Assembly: GCA_963971305.1 (NCBI GenBank)
Contig: OZ020305.1
Span: 1,459,001-1,523,000, forward strand
Origin: Arcuatula senhousia
Taxonomy: Eukaryota > Mollusca > Bivalvia > Mytilida > Mytilidae
Reading direction: 5' to 3'
Length of the DNA: 64,000 nt
Part shown: positions 42,101 through 57,100 of the stretch, piece after piece
Layout: each line of letters opens with the position of its first letter
How positions within the stretch are numbered: position 1 is the first letter of the stretch
Program-made: the position numbers and the translations under genes
Notes under the pieces: model-generated
Told to the model about the DNA's origin: nothing
Seen by the model: the letters and a program-made list of their open reading frames with translations, nothing else
Database searches by the model: none

Positions 42101-45100
42101 CCCGGGACTGTCACACTGGTTAGAATCCTTGTAGGCATTTACTAAAGAGGCCTGTAAATAATGAGAGAAAGAGAAATAAACAAGAGGTTCCCAGGACTGT
42201 CACACAGGTTAGAATCCTTGTAGGCATTCACTAACGAGGCCTGTAAATAATGAGAGAAAGAGAAATAAACAAGAGGTTCCCGGGACTGTCACACTGGTTA
42301 GAATCCTTGTAGGCATTCACTAACGAGGCCTGTAAATAATGAGAGAAAGAGAAATAAACAAGAGGTTCCCGGGACTGTCACACTGGTTAGAATCCTTGTA
42401 GGCATTCACTAAAGAGGCCTGTAAATAATGAGAGAAAGAGAAATAAACAAGAGGTTCCAGGGACTGTCACACTGATTAGAGTCCTTGTAGGCATTCACCA
42501 ACGAGGCCTGTAAATAATGAGAGAAAGAGAAATAAACAAGAGGTTCCCAGGACTGTCACACTGGTTAGAATCCTTGTAGGCATTTACTAAAGAGGCCTGT
42601 AAATAATGAGAGAAAGAGAAATAAACAAGAGGTTCCCAGGATTGTCACACAGGTTAGAATCCTTGTAGGCATTCACTAACGAGGCCTGTAAATAATGAGA
42701 GAAAGAGAAGTAAACAAGAGGTTCCCAGGACTGTCACACTGGTTAGAATCCTTGTAGGCATTCACTAACGAGGCCTGTAAATAATGAGAGAAAGAGAAAT
42801 AAACAAGAGGTTCCCGGGACTGTCACACTGGTTAGAATCCTTGTAGGCATTTACCAACGAGGCCTGAAGGAGGAACAAAATATTTGATTATTTACAAGAC
42901 TGGCACTTTTTCAGCATTTAATATGTGATTCTGTTCAGGATACAAAATTTTTAAAATGCTACCTGCTACTCCACTTGATCAACTTTTATTTCAAATCCCA
43001 GGGCAGAACAGCTGTAACTTCCAAAAAAAAAATCAACTTCTGTAGAATTCAAATTCATCACCTATTGCACCAAGGGACCTAAGTTTTATTTATATCACAA
43101 CACTTACCATAACTGCAGTCTTTCCAGTTCCAGCTTTGCCTGCCAGAGACAATATCCCACCAGATGTCATCTCCTTCATCTGTTTTAAGCACTCCTTGAT
43201 CAAGTTTTTCCTGCCTACAAACTTGCTTTTGTGGTTTTCTACCATGGCTTCGTGCTGTTTGGTGGCATGTGTTGTCTCGTCCAACATGGCATCCTAAAAA
43301 AGAGAAACCACTCTCAATTAAGGGGTGATATAGTCAAGTGTGCCACCTCAACCTCAATCCATTGGATACACAGCCAAGTGTGCCACCTCAACCTCAATCC
43401 AGTGGATACACAGTAAAGTGTTCCACCACAATAAAGCCAATTCACAGGTAAATGTGCCATACAAATAATCCTGTTGATTCTTTATGTCATTTTTCAACAT
43501 ATCAAAAGGAATAGACATAAAAATTTCTCACATAATTTTCATGCCATTTTGAAATGACATTCCTGCATGGCACAGTAGCCTGTACATATCTAAGGTTTTG
43601 AATTTCAATACATGTATTATTTTTAAAACAATATGAGAGTTTGAAACACTAAGGGTATTGCCAGTATAAGAAGGACATGTAAAATTTAAATTGAAGACTG
43701 ACGTTTTTTTTTTAAGTAAACTTCCAATCCAAAAACATATTTATAAAGGAAAAGTTCATGGCCTATCATATCTAAATGGAGATTTAAAATAAGGTGCCAT
43801 TTTTGTGAATACAATAGAATACTAACTACAAGTAACAAAGGGCCTTATCAGCAAAATCCTGTTTTTCTAAAAATATTCAACAGATTTATATGAAATTTAG
43901 ACCTGCACAAAATTTAGAACTACACCTTCATTAAAGAATTTTTAATGGACAATCAGACAAAAAGATTAATTAGAACATAATAGGTAATCTATAGAAAGGA
44001 AGAAACGGACTTTTACTTCTCTTCTGCATTCATGTGGAAAATGTGGGTCACAGACAGCATCCAGAGTATGCATCAGTGTTCTAGGATTTTTTGGCCACGT
44101 GGACTTTCCAAGGGAAAGTTGTTATAAAAAATGACTTAGCCACACCTCAGATTGACTTACCAAACTAAAATTGTAATTTTAATATTGAATTTCGAATGCT
44201 GGTAACTGGTTACCTGTTTCCTTATATGATTTCAACAGAACAGATAATATGGATAAATGCAGAGCCACCAGCTTGATTTTTCTACACTGTGGATAAATGA
44301 GCCTTATTGAGTGAGACTTGAGCAACACATCTAGACTAGAGATGAGAGATATAAAATTATCACCTCTTTCTAAAAACCAGTCATTTATTTCCACCCAAGG
44401 AAATTCATCTTTCCATGTAGGGACATATCCTCGATTTATTTTTTGTTCGTCATATATTTTATCTTTTTGTTTTTTTATCAAGTTTTGGTTTTTTAGGTTC
44501 AGGTTCTGTTTGCTTTTGTTTGTTGGATGTAAATCCAAACTTGTGCAAATCCATGATGATTTCAATTTGCCACCATTCAAACTTTTTGAATTAAACAAAA
44601 TAATTTTGTCAAAGCTGGATACAGACATGAATAAAATTTGGAAAAAGTTTTCATAAGTTTATATCAAAAGACGATTTTTATATGTTTTATTTATACCACG
44701 GCATTTATTTTTTAACTATTTCATAATCTTTTATTTTAACTATATATTTTTAATTCCTTCCGATGACAAACAATGACAAAAGAAATTGACAATATTTAGT
44801 ACGAAATAACTTTCACCGTTGACGTTCCGAAATTAATGTACGATATAGCGTGGTCTCAAGGGCGCTTTACAGTAGCAGTGAAGACAGTGTTTAAATTTCA
44901 AGTGCTGGAAAGACTCCCGATGAAAAAAATGTCAACACAACTGCACAACGAAATTGTTACGATGTCTTTGCTGAATCATAAATGGTTAAAAAACCATAAC
45001 GTGAATAAAAATAATTAAGGGACGGGCATATACATGGGTTTTTCAGCTTTCCCAAACTTTGAGGATGTCTTTCCAACGGGTACTTATGCTTCAAAACTGA

Positions 45101-48100
45101 CTTTCCCGTTGTGGAAACTCACTTACCACGGGTAACGTATAATAGGAATCCTAGAACACTGTGCATTATACTTAGCATCACTAGGTGCACTTGCCATACC
45201 AATATCATTAATGTGGCACTTGTAAGTAAGCTGGTATTGACTTTAACCATTCTTCTGTAAGTCGTTGCAAATGCTGAGTCAGGGTATCACATAGGCCCTC
45301 CTCACTAATGTGAAGTGAGCTAAGAATGCCAGCTTTAAATATTTAACCTTAATCATGGTGTAAGTTAACTGATTGATTATTGTGTTCAATAAATCATTAT
45401 TTGTTGGTTCTTAACACATAATCTCAACATGGTTTGCTTATAATTAGTATCTTACTTCATCTGGGCACTGTTTTCTGACGGAGTTCCACACCGAGTTAAT
45501 GATGGGCATGGCAAACCCTTCCAGGCCAGATACTATAGGTTTACCATCAACTACGCCACCCCACTTACAATCATACCTGTAATAAATATATGTCATGAAA
45601 TATCATTCACAAAACAATGTCAATTTGAACAAGAAAAGTCCAAACAAGATTGCTATGCGTAGCCATGTGTCCCCCGCTGCCGCATAAAAGTTGTGTGGTA
45701 TGTCAATTCAAGCAATATATTCTCTGAGAAATGATAGAAATAGGTTGTCAAAATATGGGATGATCACCTATTAATAGTAGTTTCAGCAACATCTGTTCAG
45801 TAGTATCCGAGGAGTTGCACCCACAAAAATGTTTGATATGACAAAGTCCCATTTTTAGACCGGAAAATCACAAATTCATAAAGAACTCGAAAACAGTAAA
45901 TATTGTTTCAATTTTTTTTCATATTATTATAAAGTACCTTTTGCTCTATCAGCCTACAAAATTTCAGAACCCTGTGCACCTAGCTAATCGAGATATTGGA
46001 TGTCCTATGTTTTGACCTTTCTTCCCTGTTTCCATGGAAACGGCGGCCATTTTGAAAATTTCAAATATGGGATGATCATCTACTAATTGTACCCTATTAG
46101 TGTGTAAAGTTTAAGCAACATCGATTCAGTAGTGTCCGAGGAGTTGCACCCACAAAAACATTTGACTAAGTCCCATTTTTCGGACTGAAAAATCACAAAT
46201 TCGTAAATAACTCGAAAACCGTAAATATCGCTTCAAAATTTTTTTTCGTATTATGATAGAGTACCTTTTGTTCTATCAGCCTACAAAATTTCAGAACCCT
46301 GTGCACCTAGGTAACCCAGATATTGAATGTCCTATATTTTGACCTTTTTTCCATTTCCATGGAAACGGCGGCCATTTTGAAAATTTCAAATATGGGATGA
46401 TCATCTACTAATTGTACCCTATCAGTGTGTAAAGTTTCAGCAACATCCTTTCAGTAGTTTCCGAGGAGTTGCACCCACAAAAAACGTGACGGACGGACGG
46501 ACGGACGGAGACCATTACTATGTCCCTCCGACGCGTTGCGGCGGGGGACAAAAATATGATGCCCCTTTTTAATTGAAAATTTTCAATCAACCAAATTTTT
46601 TATCTTTAGAACCACTGAATATCTTTTTTTTTAAAATGCACTACAAAAATGATCTTTTTCTAAAAATTGTAGAACCAAAAGAATTTTTCAATTATCACGA
46701 AAAACAAAAAAAGTTATGACAATTTAAAGACGTTTTCATACACAGTTTAAATGTCTTTTTGCCCTCCAAAAATATTACACAGGTAAGCCATGACGTCAGG
46801 TTGAACATTCCTATAACTATACATACCCATCAATGACTTCCAGTCCACTATTCCTCACCCTCTTCTTAAGACCTCCCATCTTAGTCTCTGTTTCTGGACT
46901 CTCTGCTTGGAAGTCTTTCATCACTTCTTGAGGAACATCTCTGAAATAAAGTAAAGGCAATAACAGAATTTTGTCTGGAAGTTTAAAATTGGACCTAGTG
47001 GCCATTGGTCCTCCTTGGATGCTGGCGTTTTTTAATTGCAGTAAATTATTTTAATAGGTGTAACATGTACACTTATTCTACATCAAGTAATGGTCTAAAA
47101 TCAAGCTAAGTGAAGGTTAAATTAAGACTGTCACCGGGTATTAAATATTTTGTGCTAAGGGAGCAACCATTTCATTTTTCTTGGGGCTATGGAATTTTCT
47201 TGGTCCTGCCTTTTTATTTTCGGAAAATGTTGAGCCTGGATTTTTTTTGTGCATGCCAATTTTCTTATTTTTAAAGCCATTATAAAATTTTCAGCCAAAA
47301 CAACCATCCTGCCTTTTCTTTTAATTCAAAGCACTGTCCTGCCTTTTTATTTCAAATTTCACCATACCCCCCCCTTCCCCATAACAATCAAATGGTCGGT
47401 CCCTAGAGGCAGACAATGCATAAAAATGAAATATTTAAAACACAATTGAGCATTTTCCTCTATCCTGACTGAACCAACACTGTGACTATTTATTCTTTTC
47501 ATGATATCAATTTCAAATTATTTTCTTTCTCATCCATGTACAATATAAAACTGGCCGATTATCTTTCCACTTACTTCATGAACGCCTTATTTCTGATCAT
47601 CATGATACACCTCTCCTGATTCTCTACCGGGTACATCAGTACTCCTAAGTGCATTTCTAACTCGGTCACTGAGGCTCCTTTGGGGTAGTCCTTGACCCAG
47701 TCATACTCAGGTGTGTCTGGTACATCGTATGTATCAGGGGTATACCCGTACCGCTCCCCGAGGATTCCTATGAAGTACTGACATTTCCATACCTCAGACA
47801 GACACAGCTCTAAGGTTCTGGAAAAGAAAACAATTTTATTCAAGATATCAGTTTACATGTATGAGAGAAAAAAAACACCATAATAAACCTTTTTACTGTG
47901 AGTCACAGAGCTCTAACAAACAGGGTTCCCACTATTTTTGTACACAAAATTCAAGGGTTTTTCCAGGACTTTTCAAGGGTATTCAAGGTCATTTTCAAGG
48001 ATTACAATAGTATGCAAAAATTTCAAAAATCCAATATTTTTCAGCCCTTTTTTTTTAAACGGTCAACAATTATCTGCATATAACAAAATTCCAGGGTTTT

Positions 48101-51100
48101 TCAAGGATATTTGATAAAATTCAAGGATTTTTCCAGCTTTTTGAGCATTGAAATGAAATTCAAGGACTTTTCCAGGTTTCCTTGAATTCAAGGATGGCGT
48201 GGGAACCCTGAACAAATTAATAATTATCTTGTGTCATTGCATAAGAAATGGCATGCTTTGTAAATCATTTTTTTAATATTTTGGTATTTCTCTTAAATAT
48301 TTCCAATTATTTTAGGGATCATCCATAATAGTCAACCATTTTCCAAGATGTACAAAACGTATGCTGTTGGAAGGGGGTTAGAAAAATGTTTTTTCCAGGT
48401 CCATGTCAAACTGAGGTTTTGTATGGAATCACAGAAATTATGTTGATGCCCCCACTGATCCCAAACAGGAAATAGAAGTAGGACAGGTCTGAAAGCTGCT
48501 AAGGATGTACAGTTTAGCACACTGACCCATCCCTCCTAGTTTCAAATCATTCTCATGTATAAGAAAAGCTTGACAGAAATTTTCATTTAAGTTTTCATCT
48601 GGACCTAGTTCTAAACAGGAAGTAGAACTCTGACATGTCTTAAAGTTGCTAAGGGGTTACTGTTTGGCAAACTGAATCATCCTACCAAGTTTCAAATCAT
48701 TTTTATTTACAGTTCACGAGAAAAGCTTGATGAAAACTTTCATGTCAACCTTGTCCCAAACAGAAAGTAGAAGTCCAACAGGTCTAAAAGTTGCTTAGGA
48801 CATACAGTTTATCAAAGGGAATCATTCTACCAAGTTTCAAATAAGTCTCATGTATGGTTTCTGAGAAGCCTGACAGAAATTTGTACAGGTGTATCTTCTT
48901 ATCAATGAATGGGCATAATTAAAACTTAAGGCCCCTCCCTTGACATGTTATTGCGGGGCAAAAAAAACTTATAGATTAAAATTGGTTTATGAAATGTCAC
49001 CCAGACAGATAAAGAGGGCAAACATTATTATACATTAAGAAAATATTGCTCACTTGAATTAAGTATATTAATAAATAGCTTAGCCGAGCGCAGCATGATA
49101 CGACCGCAACATGTTGAACCCTGTATGTTTTAGGCCCAAAATGGATAGTCAATTGCTCTGGACACATGCAGCCCAAGGTGGACTGACAAAGGTTTTGACA
49201 CGTGCAGCTTTTGGTGGACTTTCCACTTACAATTTAAAAGGAAGTATTTATTTTCCAAAGGAGATCAATATTAGACCACAAATTTTCCATTTTGGCCCTA
49301 ATTACATAATAGGGGGAAAAAGGGGGGGTTGCAAAAATTAATTCTCAATTTTGTATCCACTATTTGACAAGAACAAACATGCAAAAAAAAATTTCAAATC
49401 GGATCACATGTAAAAAAGTTTCTATTTTGGTCCCTTTTGGCCCCTCATTACATAATAAGGGAAAAAAGGGGGGTCGCAAAAATTGATTCTCAATTTTGTA
49501 TTGCTATTTGACAAGAACAAACATGCAAAATTTTTTTTCAAAATCGGACCACTGATATAAAAAATCAAATTTGGCCCCTTTTGGCCCCTTATTTCATAAT
49601 GGGAAAAAAGGGAGCCCGCAAAAGTTCTTCAGATTCATTCTTTTATTGGAAGAAACATTCTTCACAAAGTTCACAGCAATAAGCCAGTTAGAAACAAAGT
49701 TTATGGTGGAAACAATAAAATATTTGAATTTTTTGCCCCTTTTGGGCCCCTAATTTCGAAACAAAATAAGGGGGTACCCCCCAAAATCAATCCCATTCAC
49801 CCTTTTATGTCAAGGAACATTAATGCCAAAGTACAAAGCAATAGGATGACTAGAACTAAAGTTATCGTGGCAACAAACATAGAAGTAGCATTTTTGGCCC
49901 CTAATTTCGAAACCAAAACTGGTGGGACCCCGAAAATCAATCCCATTCATCCTTTAATAGTAAGGAATATCATTGTGAAATTTCATTGCATCCAGATTAC
50001 TAGAACTAAAGTTATTATGTATACACTAAAGTTAACAGACAACGACGACGACAGCATCATACCATTATACGTCCGCAATTTTTTTGCGGTCGTATAAAAA
50101 TGTTAACTAAATGGTGGTCTTCCATGGAAGACAAATGTCATCTAAATCTGAATAATTTGTTAAACTTGAAGAAATGAGTTAAATCTTTAATCCATAGTAC
50201 TATAGGAGGAACCTGAATTTGTTCCCCTTCAAACCGTGACGATACTTTTGTTTAGCAACAGGACAATGAGTAGCACCAAAGTTACACTTTTTAGGTGTGA
50301 TCATGCACATTTAGAATATATCCAACTGATTTAAGCTGGAAACTTGAAATAAATAGATCATAATAGAAGAGGGTTTAATAACCCATAAAACCTGGTTCAA
50401 CCAATGAAAAGAAGGAAAATTTTAGGAAGATTAACCAAAGACCTATCTTCAATAAGGTAGTAAAATTATACAAATGTTGCAATTTGAATAACAATTACTT
50501 AGCATTTTACACAAAAATATACTTAAAAACTTTTATTTTTATTTACAATTTGCATCTAATATATTAGAAGAATCTAGCAGGTAGCACAATTTTTATAATG
50601 AATTATATTAAAAGTTAACTATAAGGGGAGGTAATTTTAAACTATTCCGTCAATGCTAGTTTGACAAGCCTGGTCATCGGACTTGTCTCACATGAATAGT
50701 TTTACCAATATATTCTATTTTCTTTTTAATGAAATCCATAACTACAGTTTAAATCAAAACTGTTCAGGGGCAGATCCAATGAAAGTCATACCGGCATACC
50801 CCCCCTAAACTGACACAAATTATGTTTTTTGCACAAAATCCATGTAAGAACACTAAAATAATTTTGCAGCTCACTTGGCTCAGCGAAAAACAACATCAAT
50901 TTTTCTTAAACCACCACTAAAATAAAATCCTGGATGCACACCTGTTCTTTAAAAGGTCAGGTGGTACTGCACAATTGGTGGATATAGGAGCTGGATGGGT
51001 TAACCTGCATGTTGGATCGTTCTTGTTTTAAGTGCCTTTCTTTCTATATATTCTTTCGGTTTTTCGACCTTCCCACAATTCATTATAAAATTTTGCTACT

Positions 51101-54100
51101 TGCTAGATTCTGATTATTTATTAAATGCATTTTTGCAGCTCAGATGAGCGATTTCTCATTGAAATATGCATATAACAGGGTTCCCACTATTTTTTTGACA
51201 CAAAATGCAAAGGTTTTCAAGGACTTTTCAAGGGTATTGAGGTCATTTTCAAGGATTAAAATAGTCTGTAAAAATTTTAAATATCCAATATTTTTTGGCC
51301 TTTTTTATCAAATGGTTAACAAATCTGCATATTACAAAATTCCAGGGTTTTTTCAAGAATATTTGATAAAATTCAAGGATTTTTCCAGGTTTTTTAACAT
51401 TGAAATGAAATTCAAGGACTTTTCCAGGTTTCCTTGAATTCAAGGATGGCGTGGGAAACCTGATAAAATATCACATAATCTGTTTTAATACCAGCACTGT
51501 GGTATTTGTATATAAGTGCCCTTTTGAATATTCATTCATTACAGTTTTCTGACAATAAAAAGCTTCGCCGAGCGCAGCATGATACGACCGCAACATGTTG
51601 AACCCTGTACATTTTAGGCCCAATATGGATAGTCTATTGCTCTGGACACATGCAGCCCATGGTGGACTGACAAAGGTTTTTGACACATGCTGCTCTGGTG
51701 GACTTTCGACCCAGGGGGTAAAAATATAAATTTTTCAATTTTGTATTCTACTCTTGCAAAAAAATTGTCAAAATCGGACAAGAATTAAAAAAATCAATTT
51801 CGGCCCCTTTTGACCCCTTATTATGTAACAGGTGAAAAAAAGGTGGGGTTGCAAAAATAATTTCTCAAATTTGGATTCACTACTTGACAAAAATAAACTT
51901 GCAAAAAAAAATTTCAAAAAAAAAACAGAAATAAAAAAGTTTTGTTTTCGGCCCCTTTTGGCCCCTAATTACAAAACAAGTGAAAAAGGGGATGGTCACA
52001 AAAATTAATTCTCAAATTTGGATTCACTACCTGACAAGAATAAACTTGCAAAAAAATTTTTTTAAATCGGACCACAAATAAAAAAGTTCTGATTTTGGCC
52101 CCATTTGGCCCCTAATTACGTAATAGGGGAAAAAGGGGGGGGATCGCAAAAATTAATTCTTAATTGTGTAAATGAGATGAACATTTAAGCAAGCAACAGC
52201 TTCTCTCTACCTGCTATAGTTTTCATTTCATAGGCCAAAAACATGAAAAAACATTATTTTAGGGGCTGTAGCCCCTATAAGGGGTCATCTGACGACTTCG
52301 ACCGTATGGAGTTTTTTGTAGAGCTAAATGAGCTGAACAATTAAGCAAGCAACAGCTTTTTGCTATCTGCAATAATTTTCATACTATAGGGCAAAAACAT
52401 GAAAAAATGCTATTTTTCACCTTTAAGGGGCCGTAACCCCTATAAGGGGTCTTCTGACAACTTCGACCAAATAGGGACTTTTGTAGAACTTTTGATCCTG
52501 AAGCAGTAGGGTGGCATCAGATTTCATCTATCCCTTATACTTTTTGAATTACAAGCCAAAAACAGTAGTCTGACCCCCCTGGTCTATTTTTAGCCATGGC
52601 GGCCATGTTTTTTGATGAATCAGAAATTGAAACATTGATATAGTGCAGGACACCCTAATGATCAATCATACCAAGTTTCATTGAATTTTGTTCAGTAGTT
52701 TCAGAGGAGAAGATTTTGAAAAAGTTATTGTAAGAACAAACAAAAAAGTTACAATTTTGGCCCCTTTTGGCCCTTAATTTTCAAACGAAAAAAGGGGGGA
52801 CTCCCAAAATCAATCCCATCCATCCTTTAATGGTAAGAAATATCATTGTCAAATTTCATTGCATTTGGATAACTAGAACTAAAGTTATCGTGTATACACT
52901 AAAGTTAACAGACGACGACAACGACAACGACGACAACGACGACGACGACGACAGCATCATACCATTATACGTCCGCAAATTTTTTGCGGTCGTATAAAAA
53001 TAAATATCAACAATTATACTTGCTATAAGCTCATGTAAGTTTTGGGTGAGGAAGTATGATTTTGACCATAAAAGAGAAATTTAATAAAAATAACAAACAT
53101 CGATCATAATCAAATTTCATAGCATTCAGATAGTTACGAACTAAAGTTATTGTGGGAACACTAAAGTTAACAGACAGCATCAGACAAGTACGACAGCATC
53201 ATACCAAAATACAACCACATATATAAATTTAAGTTTTTTTTCTGTTTTACATTCAAATCGACATTCTTAATTTCATACTTACCTATAAATTAAGAATACA
53301 TCTGTTTTGCATTACATGTATTGAAATATTTGACTCAGGGATTATGATGTCCAATTTTAACACACAGGGGTCAACAAAATGGTGAAGAAATGGATTGTAT
53401 GCGGATTTGTGTGTGTGTTGGAGTTTAATGCCCTTTATTGATGCACCTGGGACATGTAGGGTGGTCAGTTTAAATGGTGGAGGAAACCAGAGTACCCGGA
53501 GGAAACCATGACCTTGGGCAGGTAACTGACAAACCTAATCACATACAGTTGGGGAAGTCCCTTTTTTGTTAAATACAAACTGGACTTGAACACCAGCTCA
53601 GAGGTGATCAGCTAGTGATTTTAAACCAGCGCCTTAGACCACTCAGCAACCAAGGCCCCTGCAGATTTGTAACTTATGAATAAAAATAGATAGTAATATA
53701 TATTTATGCAGCCTTTTATTTTACATCTTTTGTTCAATTTTATATGAATAGGGTTAGTTACTACAACACCAAAGATCTCAGTGGAAGAGGGAAATTTCAG
53801 GGCCATTAAACCATTCTTTTGAAATGCCTGTACCTTTTCTGGTTAGTCTGTTTTGTTATGTCTTCTCTCTCAGAAATTAGATATTGATCTCGAAAGTTAT
53901 GCAGTTCTGTTGATACCTTTAATAACTATATCACCTTTAAAATGTTTTACATACTAACCATCTTAAATTCTTATATTCTATTTTTATATCCAACCAATCA
54001 GGTTGAGAGTCCATAAATACCTATTGCAAATAGAGTGTAGTGTACATGGATTTAATTCACTAAACAAAATACAATGAATTTAGATAATGAGGTAAAACTA

Positions 54101-57100
54101 CAATTCAAAACTTGAAATTCAACGATCAAAAGTAAAAGTTGATAGCATTTTGACCAAGACAAGATTTTAATATATTTATCTATAGATCTTCTTTCGAAAA
54201 AATAAATTTTCGATTTAAATTTAACAAAAAACTATAAAAAAATAATTATAAAGGGGAAGCAACTCCAAACCCATTATAAACATCAAACGTTACATCTTTG
54301 TTCATTAACTTGTTTTATCTAAAGTAATTTAATCAACTTTTCTGTAAAGTCCTATGATTCATTTTATCACAATCAGGAAATCAATTAATCCCCTCAAAAC
54401 AATCATTTAAATAAACACCCAATCTTTGGATTAACTACACAGGCACTTGCCTGTGATTAGCTTTGATAATTTTAGTCAATGTCATTAGCACAATATTTCA
54501 AAATTAAATATTTCTAACAATTTATTTATAGACAGGTTTTTACTTTATTGCAGTTTGTTTCGATAGGTTTTAACTTTACTCAGGGTTAAATACAATGTAT
54601 TATAATTGCGACTGAAATGTATACACACAGCTAGGGGTTGATAAATTCGTGGAGAAATTGCTTGCGTTTTGTCATTCAAACCCAAGGTGTCCTTGGTACA
54701 AAAAACACGTTCACTTGGGACAGAACAAGGTTTGGGAAATGTTTTGAACGTAATCTTTTCTTTAGTTACCCACTTTCTGTTTTATATTTATAATTTGGGC
54801 TAATAATCTTCCCAGGGCATCCTAATGGAAGGAATGTGCCAATCAATATACTGCAGATGCATCACACAGATTAATAAAATCTGTCAAAGTCCAATATGGC
54901 CAGATTTCCTTCAACAGGAAGTTGGTGAGCAACAAACCTGAAATTGAATTCCACTGTGTGGGACCCCATGCTGATGTTGCATACCGAAATATCATGAGGC
55001 TGTGATAAGACATGCTGCGAAAACTGTTACACAAAATATTTCAAAGCCTGCCGGCCGCCCCACCACCCAACATTCACCATTTTATTACCCTGATTTTTTA
55101 CTCTGTGAAATCCCTCCAAAAATAAATAAACAGATAAATCTATCACAAATATAAGTTCTTTTTTTATCTTACTCTATATAAAACAGTTATTTGAAAGGTG
55201 TGGAGCCTTATTTTCAATCAGGTTTCCTTTTGACAGCCAATCTCAGCTCTATCATTTCGCTCAAAAAACACTACTGTATAGCGGGTTATTTTCGCTGTGG
55301 TTTAATTTTCGCAGATCAAGGACAAGCGCGAAAAAAAACCCAGCGAAATATTTAAGCTAAAGACAGTTATTTTCTTAGGTATGATTCCTATTCTGTTTTA
55401 AGGCTTTATGGATCACTATTCTTTCTCTTAGTAAATTTTAAAGCTAATTTATATATGTAAATTATCAATGATAACATTCTTCAATCAATCTTTTACAGTT
55501 TTATTAATACACCCTATCGACAAATATTAAAGTTCAAAAGAGTTAGAAGCTTGTACACCCAAGCCTTAATTTCAATTAATTAGTGAATATCAATAGACAA
55601 TTTAAAATCGATGATAGAAACAGTTACATAGAATAAACACCTCAATTAATGTTAATTGATTACAATTTACGTTTTATTTTCTAAAAGAAACAAGACCATC
55701 TTCATGTATTGTGTATGCTCTATGAACGAATCGCAAAAATTAAACCAGCGAAAATTTTTGAGATACTTTCTGCTTCTAAAATCGTGAAAATTTACCCCCG
55801 CGAAAATAACCCCCTATACGGTATCATATGACTAAAATTTATCTTCATTTTGATTGGCCCAGGATATCATGAAAAGTACTTAGCAGGTGACCTCAAAGTA
55901 GTTAAAAATAGACTGATAAAAAGTTTTGACTATTGAGTTGCTAAAAATAGAATATTTATCACTTATAGAATCTTGACTGTGAAGTTATTGGGTGAACTTG
56001 TTACCTCAATTCATCAAGATGAGTCTTTCTTGGTAAAATTGAAAATGTTTTTATATGGTTTGATTCCGTTGAAGACTTAAATCAAGATTCCACTTTCCGA
56101 CATTTCATCATATTCATGTACAAATACGGTTTCTAGAAAAAAATAGTTTTAAGATGTTTTTTCTAGGCCTTGGGTTAAAACATCTTTAAATAAATACCGT
56201 ATAGTGGGAAATTTTCACGAGGTTCCAATTTTCGCTATATTCGGGACCATAACTCTTTCGCGAAATTTAGAACCCACATAAAACGGAATCAACATAAATT
56301 TGTATGAAGAATATTTTAAATCGCGAAAATAAATGTCCACTTGTATAACAACTTAGGCATTTGGTATGAAATCGTGAAATTTGCATGCGGCGAAAATTAT
56401 CCGCTTTACGGTAGAAAACTGTGGTTCCTTTATTATTTGTGGGGTACAACTTTTTGTGGGTTTCCTGAGTGAAAAAGGCCCATGAAATCAAATGCCCTAG
56501 AAAAAGGAAATTTAGCATTGATCTGTAGGTTGCAGACTCCAGACCAACGAATTAAAGAATCCACAAACGATCCTTTTTAATCAAACCACGAAAATTGGTA
56601 CCCCCGAAAATTAATGAATCCACAGTATAAAGAACTTGAACCTAGTTAGGTACAGATATAGGGGTGTAATGATACCACTTCCCCACGATCCGGTACAGAT
56701 CACCATACCTGGCTCATGATCCCATCCGTATCACGATACCATTTATTTCCATTACAAACAAAAGACCTGCTTTTCATATCATTGTAAATTGATGTTAATG
56801 TTAAAGAAGTAAAACTATAATTTTCATGTGTTAAATAGACAATAAACCAAAGTCTTTTCAAGCAAAAGATCTTATTTCAGTCGAACAGGCAATGATTTGT
56901 GCCATTGTTGACACCGAAAGCAGGCTTTTTTTATCTTCCTGCCAAAGATAGAAATGACATTTTTTGGATCGGATTGGAATCGCGAAGTCAACATGGTATC
57001 AATTTCTGGATCATGGGATCAAATATCGTGATGCACCTGTGAATCGTTACACCCTTATATAGATAGGATGTTTGCTTTATGAAAGATAGTATTATTATTT

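Noticed and set aside
44318..44656. Plus-strand 112-codon frame
   Set aside because: It is antisense to the BED-like fragment in the hAT-like element and has no recognisable domain.
53583..53660. tRNA gene
   Set aside because: A and B boxes are present but the cloverleaf does not form and a SINE body follows.
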